A stretch of DNA of 64,000 nt from Euphorbia lathyris (taxonomy: Eukaryota; Streptophyta; Magnoliopsida; Malpighiales; Euphorbiaceae). This document shows, in pieces, positions 37,156 to 51,723 of the stretch. Made by a program: the position numbers and the translations under genes. The stretch is from assembly GCF_963576675.1 (NCBI RefSeq), contig NC_088911.1, positions 81,063,256-81,127,255 of the forward strand. The letters are read 5' to 3'. Positions within the stretch are counted from its first letter, which is position 1. Every line of letters starts with the position of its first letter. The notes beneath the pieces were generated by a model. The model saw nothing but the letters and a program-made list of their open reading frames with translations. It ran no database searches and was not told where the DNA came from.

Positions 37156-40125
37156 AGCAGCATAAAGATTAGGGTTATGTTCAGGACAATACCTAACCCT
37201 AGCTATGGCTATGGTTAGGTTCGATGTATTTTTATTTCAATGAAACAATAAATATTATAATCAGAAAAAGAAAATATATGTAAGCCTTTTTTAAAACATT
37301 GCTTTTTTTTCCTTTCTGAGTTCACAGTTTTGTATGCTATGAATTCAATCTATTTTGTCTCCTTTAATTACCAATTTTTGTCATTTGATTATCAAATTAA
37401 ATCTTTTTTTTTCAAAAATCTACCTAGTGAAGTAATTTAATTTATTGACATAAAGGCTAAATTTCACTTTAATATTTTATGAAAAGTATATAAATTTTAT
37501 AAATTTACTCCTAACCTTTTCAAGTAAAATCAATTTTAATCCTTTTTTTTCTTTTTTTTTTCAAAAAGCTACCTAGTGAAGTAATTTAATTTATTGACAT
37601 AAAGGCTAAATTCCTCTCTAATATTTTCTGAAAAGTACATATTTGACTCTAACATATGAAATTGTATAAATTTATTAGTAACCTTTTCAAGCAAAATCAA
37701 TTTTAATTTTTTTTTTCTTTCAAAAATCTACCTAGTGAAGTAATTTAATTTATTGGGATAAAAGCGAAATTTGTTACGCGCATTTTCAGAAAAATATAGA
37801 TTCGACTCTAACATATGAAATGGTATATTTTTACTCCTAACTATTTTAAGCAAAATCAATGTTACTTGTCCAGGGGCAGAACTCCATAGGGGGATAGTCA
37901 TTGAAATTTGTTTCAAAATAATTTTCAAGCCCACTTTGTCAAAGAGTGAAAGACATGAAGAGTGTTTGTTGTAGATGTGACAATTATTGAACTTTTTTTA
38001 CTGTATTCCAGGAGTAATACACCAATCAGTCAAAATAATTGTACATACCACTTCATGGGAGATGATTTGCGTAAGGAAAAAATGTACATGTGACATTAAT
38101 TGATTTGTTAGGTGTATTACTCCTAGAGTATTCTAAATTTTTTTCTTATTATTGAGTTAGTGTCGTGTTCGTGTCATATCAATTATCGAGTTGATATGAA
38201 ATGAGTCAACTCTAACTCAACTCAAAAAAATTTGTGTTATAACTATATATTAACCAAATTGGGTTAGTAATTTTGTATTGTGCTTTCGTATCATATGTAA
38301 TTTTACTATGTACATATGTTAATGATGTCATTTAAAAATATAGTAGGATATAGTAATAGTTCTAAATAATTTATGTCGTTTTTGGATTAGCAGCTTAACT
38401 ATGACCATCCAAAAATCCGCTAATATATCATTTTAGTTCGTGTAATGTGTTTATAAGTCGCATGCAAAAATATCGAAGGTTCAAGCCATTTTTGCAATTA
38501 GTAATTGTAATTTTATTACGTTTACTAATTAAATGAAATATAAACACATTAGAGAATATGATAATAATTTTAAATATTCATGACATTTTCGAGTTAGCAG
38601 GTCAACACCAATTCAACCCTAAAATTTATGTATCACTTTTCTCTCAACTAAAAAATTACTCCTTACCTACTAAACTAAATTCAAACACTATAATTACATA
38701 TCGAGTAATCGATCGCGTATAAATTTATCATTCCTAGGTTGTTATTGGTAAGATATATAGGAATAAAAGATAGAAATAAGGTTTAACTATGAAGTTTTAA
38801 TTTTTTTTAAATGACTCGTCGATGAACAACGATTGTTTCATTAAGTTGAACCTCGGCTCATCTAATGTCCTGGTTCTGCCACTACTGCTATATAATAGAA
38901 AATTTGAATGAACTAACTTGACAATTATTAAACTGTCATATCAGACATTTCCAAACATATTAATTTGTCGATAAACTGAAGTAGTTTTGCACATTTTTGT
39001 GGTTATTATTTCTAACTATATTAGTAACATAGTAAACATTTTAGACACTTTGACAAAAAGAGAGAGAGAGAGAGAGGTGGAATGGTTAAGAAGCAAACGG
39101 AGAAGAGAATTTGACGAAAGGAAAATCAATCAGTGACAGGTCTCACTACACTGATAAACATGCTGAAAGAGAACGGTGGAGATCGGCAACAAGACTTCAT
39201 CAGCAGCGGCAATCTGAGTGAGGCAATCGGAGTGACGGAAAATGGAGGAGGGAGATGGAGAACGTGTTTTGCCGTGAAAGAGAGTTTTTATTTGATGAGT
39301 TGTTATAAGTGAAGGACAGGTGTCAATTAGTATATGGAAGGTTCTTTTAGTGAGTTGGAGGACCAGGACCTTCCTATAAATTCCCCACCTAATATAGGAT
39401 CATTATATATGATCAAACGGGGGGCAATCATAACTTGATACAAAGACTAGATAATAACTATAAATCTAGCCCTGCTTTTTGTCATTATATATGGTCAAAC
39501 GATGGGTAATCATGACTCGATATAAACGTATTAAATAGAAAAAAAAAACTATGAGTTATGCTTAAATGTTAGAAGATGAAAAAAGTATTTCATTGTGGTA
39601 TTAATACCAAACCACTTCAAAAAAAAAACTCTAATGTCATTTGCCTTTATAAAAAGGGTCAAATATATGAATATCATAATTAAGTACAAAATTACAACTA
39701 AGTCATATCACTAAATTTAATTCTTAATATGTCATTATTCTCTCTATATATTATGATTTTATACCATAATTTAAAAATTATAGACTCAAATTCAGAAATT
39801 ATAAACCTTAGAAAATATATTCTAGACTTCTAATTTATAAAAGTACTGATTTTACTAGTTTGATATAATCCAAAATTATAACTTGTCATAGTTGTAAATA
39901 GTTTTTAAAATATGAATTTTCTAGGTAATTTTCCCTTATAAAAATGTCATTAACCACATTCAATTCACTCTTAAACAAATTGATTTTTCCAATTTATTTC
40001 TTACTATTAACTCTTCCAATTCTTTTCTTAAAAAAAACCCTTCCAAATCTTGTCTTTTGTTCTATAATATCACTAACAATTTTTACATTTAAAAAAATAA
40101 TAACTAACAATTTATAAAAAAAGAA

Positions 40126-40707
40126 GAGTTAAGATGCAAAAATACCCCTAACGTTTTGGGCCAGGAGAAATTTTATCCCTGACGTCTAAAATGGTGCAAT
40201 TTTACCCCTAACGTTGGAAGTCAAGAGCAATTTTACCCCTAACGTTGGAAGTCAGGAGCAATTTTACCCCTAACATTAATAAATTGGGTCGATTTGAGAA
40301 ATAATTCATCAAACTGTCTTCTCGCTCATGAATCTTGTTATCTACACTTCATATGTGTGTTATTTTATCAGTAACAAATCACAAACATTCATTGGAATGT
40401 GAAAAAAATAAAAATAAATATACTGTCTTTTTTGTACGGATTAGATAAAAAAATTCTAAAAATCCACCGAATTTATAAATATTAATCTCAAATTCTATTA
40501 TTAAATTATAAAAAATATGAAATCCTTTTTTTAGACGAATTATTATGCAATTGGTGCAGAATAATGAACAAAAATATCTGTATTTTATAACAGTGTCTGA
40601 AATTGACCCAATTTATCAACGTTAGGGGTAAAATTGCACCATTTTAGACGTTAGGGGTAAAATTGCTCCTAGCCCAAAACATTAGGGATATTTTTGCACC
40701 TTAACCC
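40126..40707. mobile_element. MULE-like MITE, unit 3
   Basis: Same element as 3113-3694. The left end reads GAGTTAAG, one change from GGGTTAAG, and the right end is intact. Confidence 0.75.
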
Positions 40708-41665
40708 AAATAAGAATTATCATTTTTCTAAGAGCATGCCATATCATCAAAATCCCATCAAATCCAATTACCTTTTTTTTTCTTACGATTAAACTCTTCC
40801 AATTCATACCTTTTGTTCTATAATATCACTAACAATTTTTACATTTAAAAAAAATGTTCTGTTTGTAAGAGCATGCAACATCATCAAAATGGCATCTAAA
40901 ATTCTCTTCTAATCTTCTTTCTGTTATTATATGTAATATAGATTTCATGATTTATATAATCTGTACTTATATGTTGTTTGATAGAAATAAAAATTAAGTG
41001 CTGAAAAAATATAAAATTAAATACTGAATTTTAAATACGAATATAAACAATTAGTTGATAATACAAACACACGTGAATTACCTTCAAAAAATCACATTTA
41101 AATTAAATAAGTGCTTAATTTTTAATTTAAATGATTAGATGAGTTATCAAATAAGGTATTGGCCTAAAATTTCAATTGCGTTTAATAACCCTATGTTCGT
41201 ATCTAATTGATTCAATAACCTGTCCAGTTACATTCAATATCTCCATAATCTCGTCTAATTGCATTGGATAACCCAAAAATTCAACTGTCCCGTGAACTTT
41301 CAAAATTTCCTAATTTGTTGTCTATTTATCACATTCTTTTGATACGTGACGAGCATGTTGAGACATGACGGAGCGTGTCTTCCATTTTCAGCATGCAACA
41401 AATTTTATTAAGAATTATGAGGTTATTAGAAATTCAGATGTTGCCCCTATACTCCAAAACTTTCCCTCCACTCTGAACTTTTTATTTGATGAGTCATATC
41501 CTCTGCACATAATAATTAAGATACTATATTTGCCATTTTATACAACTTAGCACATGACCTGTGTATGGTAACCAAATTAGCTATAAATTACACCCCTCTT
41601 CTCTCTTGCCCTCTCTTCAGATTATCAAAAAAAAGACACAAATTCAATTTTCAAACCCTGAATCT

Positions 41666-42181
41666 GTGGCTGGATATGGGTGGAATTCCAACAATCTTCC
41701 TACAAGCACGTACGCCGGCGCTCCACAAATCGCCTGTCGAATTTGTAACCAGGTTTTTGTGAGCACTGAAGCTTTTCTTCATCACATCGAAATTCACATG
41801 TCTACGGATCATGATGGTTCTTCTGTTTCTGCCTCCAGAAGGATGCAGCAGCCACCACCGTCTCTTAATGCTTCCGGTGGTGGCTTGAGCCGTCTCTCCG
41901 GTCAAAGAAACAACTTCAGTTTTCCCATTCCAAATGTTTACAGTACTATGTTTAATCCGAATCCTAATCAGTTTATTCATCCTCGGGCAGCCCCAGACAT
42001 GTACTCTCCTTTTCCAACTGTGAGGAACAACTACGGGTTTGGGTCACAAAGTTTCCCTATCCCTTTTCAGGTTCCGAGGAAATTCACCCAGCCATTTCTT
42101 CAGCAGCTGGAGAAACCCTTGATCCCTATTTCTGATTCTGATTCTGAGTTTGAAGTGCTAGACTTGAACTTGAAGCTGTAG
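41666..42181 (+). pseudogene. Zinc-finger gene copy, unit 3, GTG start with in-frame upstream ATG
   Basis: The start is GTG as in unit 2, but the upstream A-run has 8 A, which puts the ATG at 41561 in frame and would extend the protein by 35 residues (206 in total). That ATG lies about 20 bp upstream of the TATA box, so it is probably not in the mRNA and the extension is doubtful. Finger and EAR tail (LDLNLKL) are intact. It becomes a real gene only if transcription starts further upstream. Private residue relative to units 4 and 5: QPFLQQ rather than QPFRQQ. Confidence 0.6.
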
Positions 42182-45154
42182 AGCAGCATAAAGATTAGGG
42201 TTTTGTTCAGGACAATACCTAACCCTAGCTATGGCTATGGTTAGGTTCGATGTATTTTTATTTCAATGAAACAATAAATATTATAATCAGAAAAAGAAAA
42301 TATATGTAAGCCTTTTTTAAAACATTGCTTTTTTTTCCTTTCTGAGTTCACAGTTTTGTATGCTATGAATTCAATCTATTTTGTCTCCTTTAATTACCAA
42401 TTTTTGTCATTTGATTATCAAATTAAATCTTTTTTTTTTCAAAAATCTACCTAGTGAAGTAATTTAACTTATTGACATAAAGGCTAAATTTCACTTTAAT
42501 ATTTTATGAAAAGTATATAAATTTTATAAATTTACTCCTAACCTTATCAAGTAAAATCAATTTTAATCATTTTTTTTCTTTTTTTTTTCAAAGAGCTACC
42601 TAGTGAAGTAATTTAATTTATTGACATAAAGGCTAAATTCCTCTCTAATATTTTCTGAAAAGTACATATTTGACTCTAACATATGAAATTTTATAAATTT
42701 ATTAGTAACCTTTTCAAGCAAAATCAATTTTAATTTTTTTTTTCTTTCAAAAATCTACCTAGTGAAGTAATTTAATTTATTGGGATAAAAGCGAAATTTG
42801 TTACGCGCATTTTCAGAAAAATATAGATTCGACTCTAACATATGAAATGGTATATATTTACTCTTAACTATTTTAAGCAAAATCAATGTTACTTGTCCAG
42901 GGGCAGAACTCCATAGGGGGATAGTCCTTGAAATTTGTTTCAAAATAATTTTCAAGCCCACTTTGTCAAAGAGTGAAAGACATGAAGAGGGGTTGTTGTA
43001 GATGTGGCAATTATTGAATTTTTTTTTACTGTATTCCAGGAGTAATACACCAATCAGTCAAAATAATTGTACATACCACTTCATGGGAGATGATTTGTGT
43101 AAGGAAAAAAATGTACATGTGACATTAATTGATTTGTTAGGTGTATTACTCCTAGAGTATTCTAAATTTTTTTCTTATTATTGAGTTAGTGTCGTGTTCG
43201 TGTCATATCAATTATCGAGTTGATATGAAATGAGTCAACTCTAACTCAACTCAAAAAAATTTGTGTTATAACTATATATTAACCAAATTGGGTTAGTAAT
43301 TTTGTATTGTGCTTTCGGATCATATGTAATTTTACTATGTACATATGTTAATGATGTCATTTAAAAATATAGTAGGATATAGTAATAGTTCTAAATAATT
43401 TATGTCGTTTTTGGATTAGCAGCTTAACTATGACCATCCAAAAATCCGCTAATATATCATTTTAGTTCGTGTAATGTGTTTATAAGTCGCATGCAAAAAT
43501 ATCGAAGGTTCAAGCCATTTTTGCAATTAGTAATTGTAATTTTATTACGTTTACTAATTAAATGAAATATAAACACATTAGAGAATATGATAATAATTTT
43601 AAATATTCATGACATTTTCGAGTTAGCAGGTCAACACCAATTCAACCCTAAAATTTATGTATCACTTTTCTCTCAACTAAAAAATTACTCCTTACCTACT
43701 AAACTAAATTCAAACACTATAATTACATATCGAGTAATCGATCGCGTATAAATTTATCATTCCTAGGTTGTTATTGGTAAGATATATAGGAATAAAAGAT
43801 AGAAATAAGGTTTAACTATGAAGTTTTAATTTTTTTTAAATGACTCGTCGATGAACAACGATTGTTTCATTAAGTTGAACCTCGGCTCATCTAATGTCCT
43901 GGTTCTGCCACTACTGCTATATAATAGAAAATTTGAATGAACTAACTTGACAATTATTAAACTGTCATATCAGACATTTCCAAACATATTAATTTGTCGA
44001 TAAACTGAAGTAGTTTTGCACATTTTTGTGGTTATTATTTCTAACTATATTAGTAACATAGTAAACATTTTAGACACTTTGACAAAAAGAGAGAGAGAGA
44101 GAGAGGTGGAATGGTTAAGAAGCAAACGGAGAAGAGAATTTGACGAAAGGAAAATCAATCAGTGACAGGTCTCACTACACTGATAAACATGCTGAAAGAG
44201 AACGGTGGAGATCGGCAACAAGACTTCATCAGCAGCGGCAATCTGAGTGAGGCAATCGGAGTGACGGAAAATGGAGGAGGGAGATGGAGAACGTGTTTTG
44301 CCGTGAAAGAGAGTTTTTATTTGATGAGTTGTTATAAGTGAAGGACAGGTGTCAATTAGTATATGGAAGGTTCTTTTAGTGAGTTGGAGGACCAGGACCT
44401 TCCTATAAATTCCCCACCTAATATAGGATCATTATATATGATCAAACGGGGGGCAATCATAACTTGATACAAAGACTAGATAATAACTATAAATCTAGCC
44501 CTGCTTTTTGTCATTATATATGGTCAAACGATGGGTAATCATGACTCGATATAAACGTATTAAATAGAAAAAAAAAACTATGAGTTATGCTTAAATGTTA
44601 GAAGATGAAAAAAGTATTTCATTGTGGTATTAATACCAAACCACTTCAAAAAAAAAACTCTAATGTCATTTGCCTTTATAAAAAGGGTCAAATATATGAA
44701 TATCATAATTAAGTACAAAATTACAACTAAGTCATATCACTAAATTTAATTCTTAATATGTCATTATTCTCTCTATATATTATGATTTTATACCATAATT
44801 TAAAAATTATAGACTCAAATTCAGAAATTATAAACCTTAGAAAATATATTCTAGACTTCTAATTTATAAAAGTACTGATTTTACTAGTTTGATATAATCC
44901 AAAATTATAACTTGTCATAGTTGTAAATAGTTTTTAAAATATGAATTTTCTAGGTAATTTTCCCTTATAAAAATGTCATTAACCACATTCAATTCACTCT
45001 TAAACAAATTGATTTTTCCAATTTATTTCTTACTATTAACTCTTCCAATTCTTTTCTTAAAAAAAACCCTTCCAAATCTTGTCTTTTGTTCTATAATATC
45101 ACTAACAATTTTTACATTTAAAAAAATAATAACTAACAATTTATAAAAAAAGAA

Positions 45155-45736
45155 GAGTTAAGATGCAAAAATACCCCTAACGTTTTGGGCCAGGAGCAAT
45201 TTTATCCCTGACGTCTAAAATGGTGCAATTTTACCCCTAACGTTGGAAGTCAAGAGCAATTTTACCCCTAACGTTGGAAGTCAGGAGCAATTTTACCCCT
45301 AACATTAATAAATTGGGTCGATTTGAGAAATAATTCATCAAACTGTCTTCTCGCTCATGAATCTTGTTATCTACACTTCATATGTGTGTTATTTTATCAG
45401 TAACAAATCACAAACATTCATTGGAATGTGAAAAAAATAAAAATAAATATACTGTCTTTTTTGTACGGATTAGATAAAAAAATTCTAAAAATCCACCGAA
45501 TTTATAAATATTAATCTCAAATTCTATTATTAAATTATAAAAAATATGAAATCCTTTTTTTAGACGAATTATTATGCAATTGGTGCAGAATAATGAACAA
45601 AAATATCTGTATTTTATAACAGTGTCTGAAATTGACCCAATTTATCAACGTTAGGGGTAAAATTGCACCATTTTAGACGTTAGGGGTAAAATTGCTCCTA
45701 GCCCAAAACATTAGGGATATTTTTGCACCTTAACCC
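45155..45736. mobile_element. MULE-like MITE, unit 4
   Basis: Same element and same GAGTTAAG left end as in unit 3. Confidence 0.75.
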
Positions 45737-46694
45737 AAATAAGAATTATCATTTTTCTAAGAGCATGCCATATCATCAAAATCCCATCAAATCCAATTAC
45801 CTTTTTTTTTCTTACGATTAAACTCTTCCAATTCATACCTTTTGTTCTATAATATCACTAACAATTTTTACATTTAAAAAAAATGTTCTGTTTGTAAGAG
45901 CATGCAACATCATCAAAATGGCATCTAAAATTCTCTTCTAATCTTCTTTCTGTTATTATATGTAATATAGATTTCATGATTTATATAATCTGTACTTATA
46001 TGTTGTTTGATAGAAATAAAAATTAAGTGCTGAAAAAATATAAAATTAAATACTGAATTTTAAATACGAATATAAACAATTAGTTGATAATACAAACACA
46101 CGTGAATTACCTTCAAAAAATCACATTTAAATTAAATAAGTGCTTAATTTTTAATTTAAATGATTAGATGAGTTATCAAATAAGGTATTGGCCTAAAATT
46201 TCAATTGCGTTTAATAACCCTATGTTCGTATCTAATTGATTCAATAACCTGTCCAGTTACATTCAATATCTCCATAATCTCGTCTAATTGCATTGGATAA
46301 CCCAAAAATTCAACTGTCCCGTGAACTTTCAAAATTTCCTAATTTGTTGTCTATTTATCACATTCTTTTGATACGTGACGAGCATGTTGAGACATGACGG
46401 AGCGTGTCTTCCATTTTCAGCATGCAACAAATTTTATTAAGAATTATGAGGTTATTAGAAATTCAGATGTTGCCCCTATACTCCAAAACTTTCCCTCCAC
46501 TCTGAACTTTTTATTTGATGAGTCATATCCTCTGCACATAATAATTAAGATACTATATTTGCCATTTTATACAACTTAGCACATGACCTGTGTATGGTAA
46601 CCAAATTAGCTATAAATTACACCCCTCTTCTCTCTTGCCCTCTCTTCAGATTATAAAAAAAAAGACACAAATTCAATTTTCAAACCCTGAATCT

Positions 46695-47210
46695 GTGGCT
46701 GGATATGGGTGGAATTCCAACAATCTTCCTACAAGCACGTACGCCGGCGCTCCACAAATCGCCTGTCGAATTTGTAACCAGGTTTTTGTGAGCACTGAAG
46801 CTTTTCTTCATCACATCGAAATTCACATGTCTACGGATCATGATGGTTCTTCTGTTTCTGCCTCCAGAAGGATGCAGCAGCCACCACCGTCTCTTAATGC
46901 TTCCGGTGGTGGCTTGAGCCGTCTCTCCGGTCAAAGAAACAACTTCAGTTTTCCCATTCCAAATGTTTACAGTACTATGTTTAATCCGAATCCTAATCAG
47001 TTTATTCATCCTCGGGCAGCCCCAGACATGTACTCTCCTTTTCCAACTGTGAGGAACAACTACGGGTTTGGGTCACAAAGTTTCCCTATCCCTTTTCAGG
47101 TTCCGAGGAAATTCACCCAGCCATTTCGTCAGCAGCTGGAGAAACCCTTGATCCCTATTTCTGATTCTGATTCTGAGTTTGAAGTGCTAGACTTGAACTT
47201 GAAGCTGTAG
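46695..47210 (+). pseudogene. Zinc-finger gene copy, unit 4, GTG start with in-frame upstream ATG
   Basis: As unit 3: GTG at the start, upstream ATG at 46590 in frame (206 codons), finger and EAR tail intact. A C-to-A change next to the A-run makes it TATAAAAAAAAAG. L-to-R gives QPFRQQ, shared with unit 5. Whether any protein is made depends on where transcription begins. Confidence 0.6.
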
Positions 47211-50183
47211 AGCAGCATAAAGATTAGGGTTTTGTTCAGGACAATACCTAACCCTAGCTATGGCTATGGTTAGGTTCGATGTATTTTTATTTCAATGAAA
47301 CAATAAATATTATAATCAGAAAAAGAAAATATATGTAAGCCTTTTTTAAAACATTGCTTTTTTTTCCTTTCTGAGTTCACAGTTTTGTATGCTATGAATT
47401 CAATCTATTTTGTCTCCTTTAATTACCAATTTTTGTCATTTGATTATCAAATTAAATCTTTTTTTTTTCAAAAATCTACCTAGTGAAGTAATTTAACTTA
47501 TTGACATAAAGGCTAAATTTCACTTTAATATTTTATGAAAAGTATATAAATTTTATAAATTTACTCCTAACCTTATCAAGTAAAATCAATTTTAATCATT
47601 TTTTTTCTTTTTTTTTTCAAAGAGCTACCTAGTGAAGTAATTTAATTTATTGACATAAAGGCTAAATTCCTCTCTAATATTTTCTGAAAAGTACATATTT
47701 GACTCTAACATATGAAATTTTATAAATTTATTAGTAACCTTTTCAAGCAAAATCAATTTTAATTTTTTTTTTCTTTCAAAAATCTACCTAGTGAAGTAAT
47801 TTAATTTATTGGGATAAAAGCGAAATTTGTTACGCGCATTTTCAGAAAAATATAGATTCGACTCTAACATATGAAATGGTATATATTTACTCTTAACTAT
47901 TTTAAGCAAAATCAATGTTACTTGTCCAGGGGCAGAACTCCATAGGGGGATAGTCCTTGAAATTTGTTTCAAAATAATTTTCAAGCCCACTTTGTCAAAG
48001 AGTGAAAGACATGAAGAGGGGTTGTTGTAGATGTGGCAATTATTGAATTTTTTTTTACTGTATTCCAGGAGTAATACACCAATCAGTCAAAATAATTGTA
48101 CATACCACTTCATGGGAGATGATTTGTGTAAGGAAAAAAATGTACATGTGACATTAATTGATTTGTTAGGTGTATTACTCCTAGAGTATTCTAAATTTTT
48201 TTCTTATTATTGAGTTAGTGTCGTGTTCGTGTCATATCAATTATCGAGTTGATATGAAATGAGTCAACTCTAACTCAACTCAAAAAAATTTGTGTTATAA
48301 CTATATATTAACCAAATTGGGTTAGTAATTTTGTATTGTGCTTTCGGATCATATGTAATTTTACTATGTACATATGTTAATGATGTCATTTAAAAATATA
48401 GTAGGATATAGTAATAGTTCTAAATAATTTATGTCGTTTTTGGATTAGCAGCTTAACTATGACCATCCAAAAATCCGCTAATATATCATTTTAGTTCGTG
48501 TAATGTGTTTATAAGTCGCATGCAAAAATATGGAAGGTTCAAGCCATTTTTGCAATTAGTAATTGTAATTTTATTACGTTTACTAATTAAATGAAATATA
48601 AACACATTAGAGAATATGATAATAATTTTAAATATTCATGACATTTTCGAGTTAGCAGGTCAACACCAATTCAACCCTAAAATTTATGTATCACTTTTCT
48701 CTCAACTAAAAAATTACTCCTTACCTACTAAACTAAATTCAAACACTATAATTACATATCGAGTAATCGATCGCGTATAAATTTATCATTCCTAGGTTGT
48801 TATTGGTAAGATATATAGGAATAAAAGATAGAAATAAGGTTTAACTATGAAGTTTTAATTTTTTTTAAATGACTCGTCGATGAACAACGATTGTTTCATT
48901 AAGTTGAACCTCGGCTCATCTAATGTCCTGGTTCTGCCACTACTGCTATATAATAGAAAATTTGAATGAACTAACTTGACAATTATTAAACTGTCATATC
49001 AGACATTTCCAAACATATTAATTTGTCGATAAACTGAAGTAGTTTTGCACATTTTTGTGGTTATTATTTCTAACTATATTAGTAACATAGTAAACATTTT
49101 AGACACTTTGACAAAAAGAGAGAGAGAGAGAGAGGTGGAATGGTTAAGAAGCAAACGGAGAAGAGAATTTGACGAAAGGAAAATCAATCAGTGACAGGTC
49201 TCACTACACTGATAAACATGCTGAAAGAGAACGGTGGAGATCGGCAACAAGACTTCATCAGCAGCGGCAATCTGAGTGAGGCAATCGGAGTGACGGAAAA
49301 TGGAGGAGGGAGATGGAGAACGTGTTTTGCCGTGAAAGAGAGTTTTTATTTGATGAGTTGTTATAAGTGAAGGACAGGTGTCAATTAGTATATGGAAGGT
49401 TCTTTTAGTGAGTTGGAGGACCAGGACCTTCCTATAAATTCCCCACCTAATATAGGATCATTATATATGATCAAACGGGGGGCAATCATAACTTGATACA
49501 AAGACTAGATAATAACTATAAATCTAGCCCTGCTTTTTGTCATTATATATGGTCAAACGATGGGTAATCATGACTCGATATAAACGTATTAAATAGAAAA
49601 AAAAAACTATGAGTTATGCTTAAATGTTAGAAGATGAAAAAAGTATTTCATTGTGGTATTAATACCAAACCACTTCAAAAAAAAAACTCTAATGTCATTT
49701 GCCTTTATAAAAAGGGTCAAATATATGAATATCATAATTAAGTACAAAATTACAACTAAGTCATATCACTAAATTTAATTCTTAATATGTCATTATTCTC
49801 TCTATATATTATGATTTTATACCATAATTTAAAAATTATAGACTCAAATTCAGAAATTATAAACCTTAGAAAATATATTCTAGACTTCTAATTTATAAAA
49901 GTACTGATTTTACTAGTTTGATATAATCCAAAATTATAACTTGTCATAGTTGTAAATAGTTTTTAAAATATGAATTTTCTAGGTAATTTTCCCTTATAAA
50001 AATGTCATTAACCACATTCAATTCACTCTTAAACAAATTGATTTTTCCAATTTATTTCTTACTATTAACTCTTCCAATTCTTTTCTTAAAAAAAACCCTT
50101 CCAAATCTTGTCTTTTGTTCTATAATATCACTAACAATTTTTACATTTAAAAAAATAATAACTAACAATTTATAAAAAAAGAA

Positions 50184-50765
50184 GAGTTAAGATGCAAAAA
50201 TACCCCTAACGTTTTGGGCCAGGAGCAATTTTATCCCTGACGTCTAAAATGGTGCAATTTTACCCCTAACGTTGGAAGTCAAGAGCAATTTTACCCCTAA
50301 CGTTGGAAGTCAGGAGCAATTTTACCCCTAACATTAATAAATTGGGTCGATTTGAGAAATAATTCATCAAACTGTCTTCTCGCTCATGAATCTTGTTATC
50401 TACACTTCATATGTGTGTTATTTTATCAGTAACAAATCACAAACATTCATTGGAATGTGAAAAAAATAAAAATAAATATACTGTCTTTTTTGTACGGATT
50501 AGATAAAAAAATTCTAAAAATCCACCGAATTTATAAATATTAATCTCAAATTCTATTATTAAATTATAAAAAATATGAAATCCTTTTTTTAGACGAATTA
50601 TTATGCAATTGGTGCAGAATAATGAACAAAAATATCTGTATTTTATAACAGTGTCTGAAATTGACCCAATTTATCAACGTTAGGGGTAAAATTGCACCAT
50701 TTTAGACGTTAGGGGTAAAATTGCTCCTAGCCCAAAACATTAGGGATATTTTTGCACCTTAACCC
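50184..50765. mobile_element. MULE-like MITE, unit 5
   Basis: Same element as in units 3 and 4. Confidence 0.75.
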
Positions 50766-51723
50766 AAATAAGAATTATCATTTTTCTAAGAGCATGCCAT
50801 ATCATCAAAATCCCATCAAATCCAATTACCTTTTTTTTTCTTACGATTAAACTCTTCCAATTCATACCTTTTGTTCTATAATATCACTAACAATTTTTAC
50901 ATTTAAAAAAAATGTTCTGTTTGTAAGAGCATGCAACATCATCAAAATGGCATCTAAAATTCTCTTCTAATCTTCTTTCTGTTATTATATGTAATATAGA
51001 TTTCATGATTTATATAATCTGTACTTATATGTTGTTTGATAGAAATAAAAATTAAGTGCTGAAAAAATATAAAATTAAATACTGAATTTTAAATACGAAT
51101 ATAAACAATTAGTTGATAATACAAACACACGTGAATTACCTTCAAAAAATCACATTTAAATTAAATAAGTGCTTAATTTTTAATTTAAATGATTAGATGA
51201 GTTATCAAATAAGGTATTGGCCTAAAATTTCAATTGCGTTTAATAACCCTATGTTCGTATCTAATTGATTCAATAACCTGTCCAGTTACATTCAATATCT
51301 CCATAATCTCGTCTAATTGCATTGGATAACCCAAAAATTCAACTGTCCCGTGAACTTTCAAAATTTCCTAATTTGTTGTCTATTTATCACATTCTTTTGA
51401 TACGTGACGAGCATGTTGAGACATGACGGAGCGTGTCTTCCATTTTCAGCATGCAACAAATTTTATTAAGAATTATGAGGTTATTAGAAATTCAGATGTT
51501 GCCCCTATACTCCAAAACTTTCCCTCCACTCTGAACTTTTTATTTGATGAGTCATATCCTCTGCACATAATAATTAAGATACTATATTTGCCATTTTATA
51601 CAACTTAGCACATGACCTGTGTATGGTAACCAAATTAGCTATAAATTACACCCCTCTTCTCTCTTGCCCTCTCTTCAGATTATCAAAAAAAAGACACAAA
51701 TTCAATTTTCAAACCCTGAATCT

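Larger units (their letters stand above)
7620..39561 (+). repeat. Tandem unit 2, split by a 26.8 kb nested retrotransposon insertion
   Basis: The left part is 7620-8366 and the right part 35214-39561. Removing the insertion (8367-35213) and one 5 bp target duplication leaves about 5090 bp, matching unit 1. It holds the MITE (interrupted), a zinc-finger copy without ATG at 36640-37155, the threefold repeat and the small inverted-repeat element. Stretches 35644-36639 and 38124-39561 match the equivalent non-coding parts of unit 1 and show no further gene. Confidence 0.92.
39562..44590 (+). repeat. Tandem unit 3 (5029 bp)
   Basis: Same layout as unit 1. Shared with units 4 and 5 only: loss of 24 bp at about 39840, of 6 bp at about 40921 and of 32 bp at about 41430, and one extra A before the gene. 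These account for the difference from the ~5090 bp of unit 2. The threefold repeat is at 42440-42892. Stretches 39562-40125, 40708-41560 and 43153-44590 show no gene. Confidence 0.93.
44591..49619 (+). repeat. Tandem unit 4 (5029 bp)
   Basis: The same length as unit 3 and almost identical to it throughout, so the duplication is very recent. The threefold repeat is at 47469-47921. Stretches 44591-45154, 45737-46589 and 48182-49619 hold the same non-coding sequence as units 3 and 5, with no gene. Confidence 0.93.
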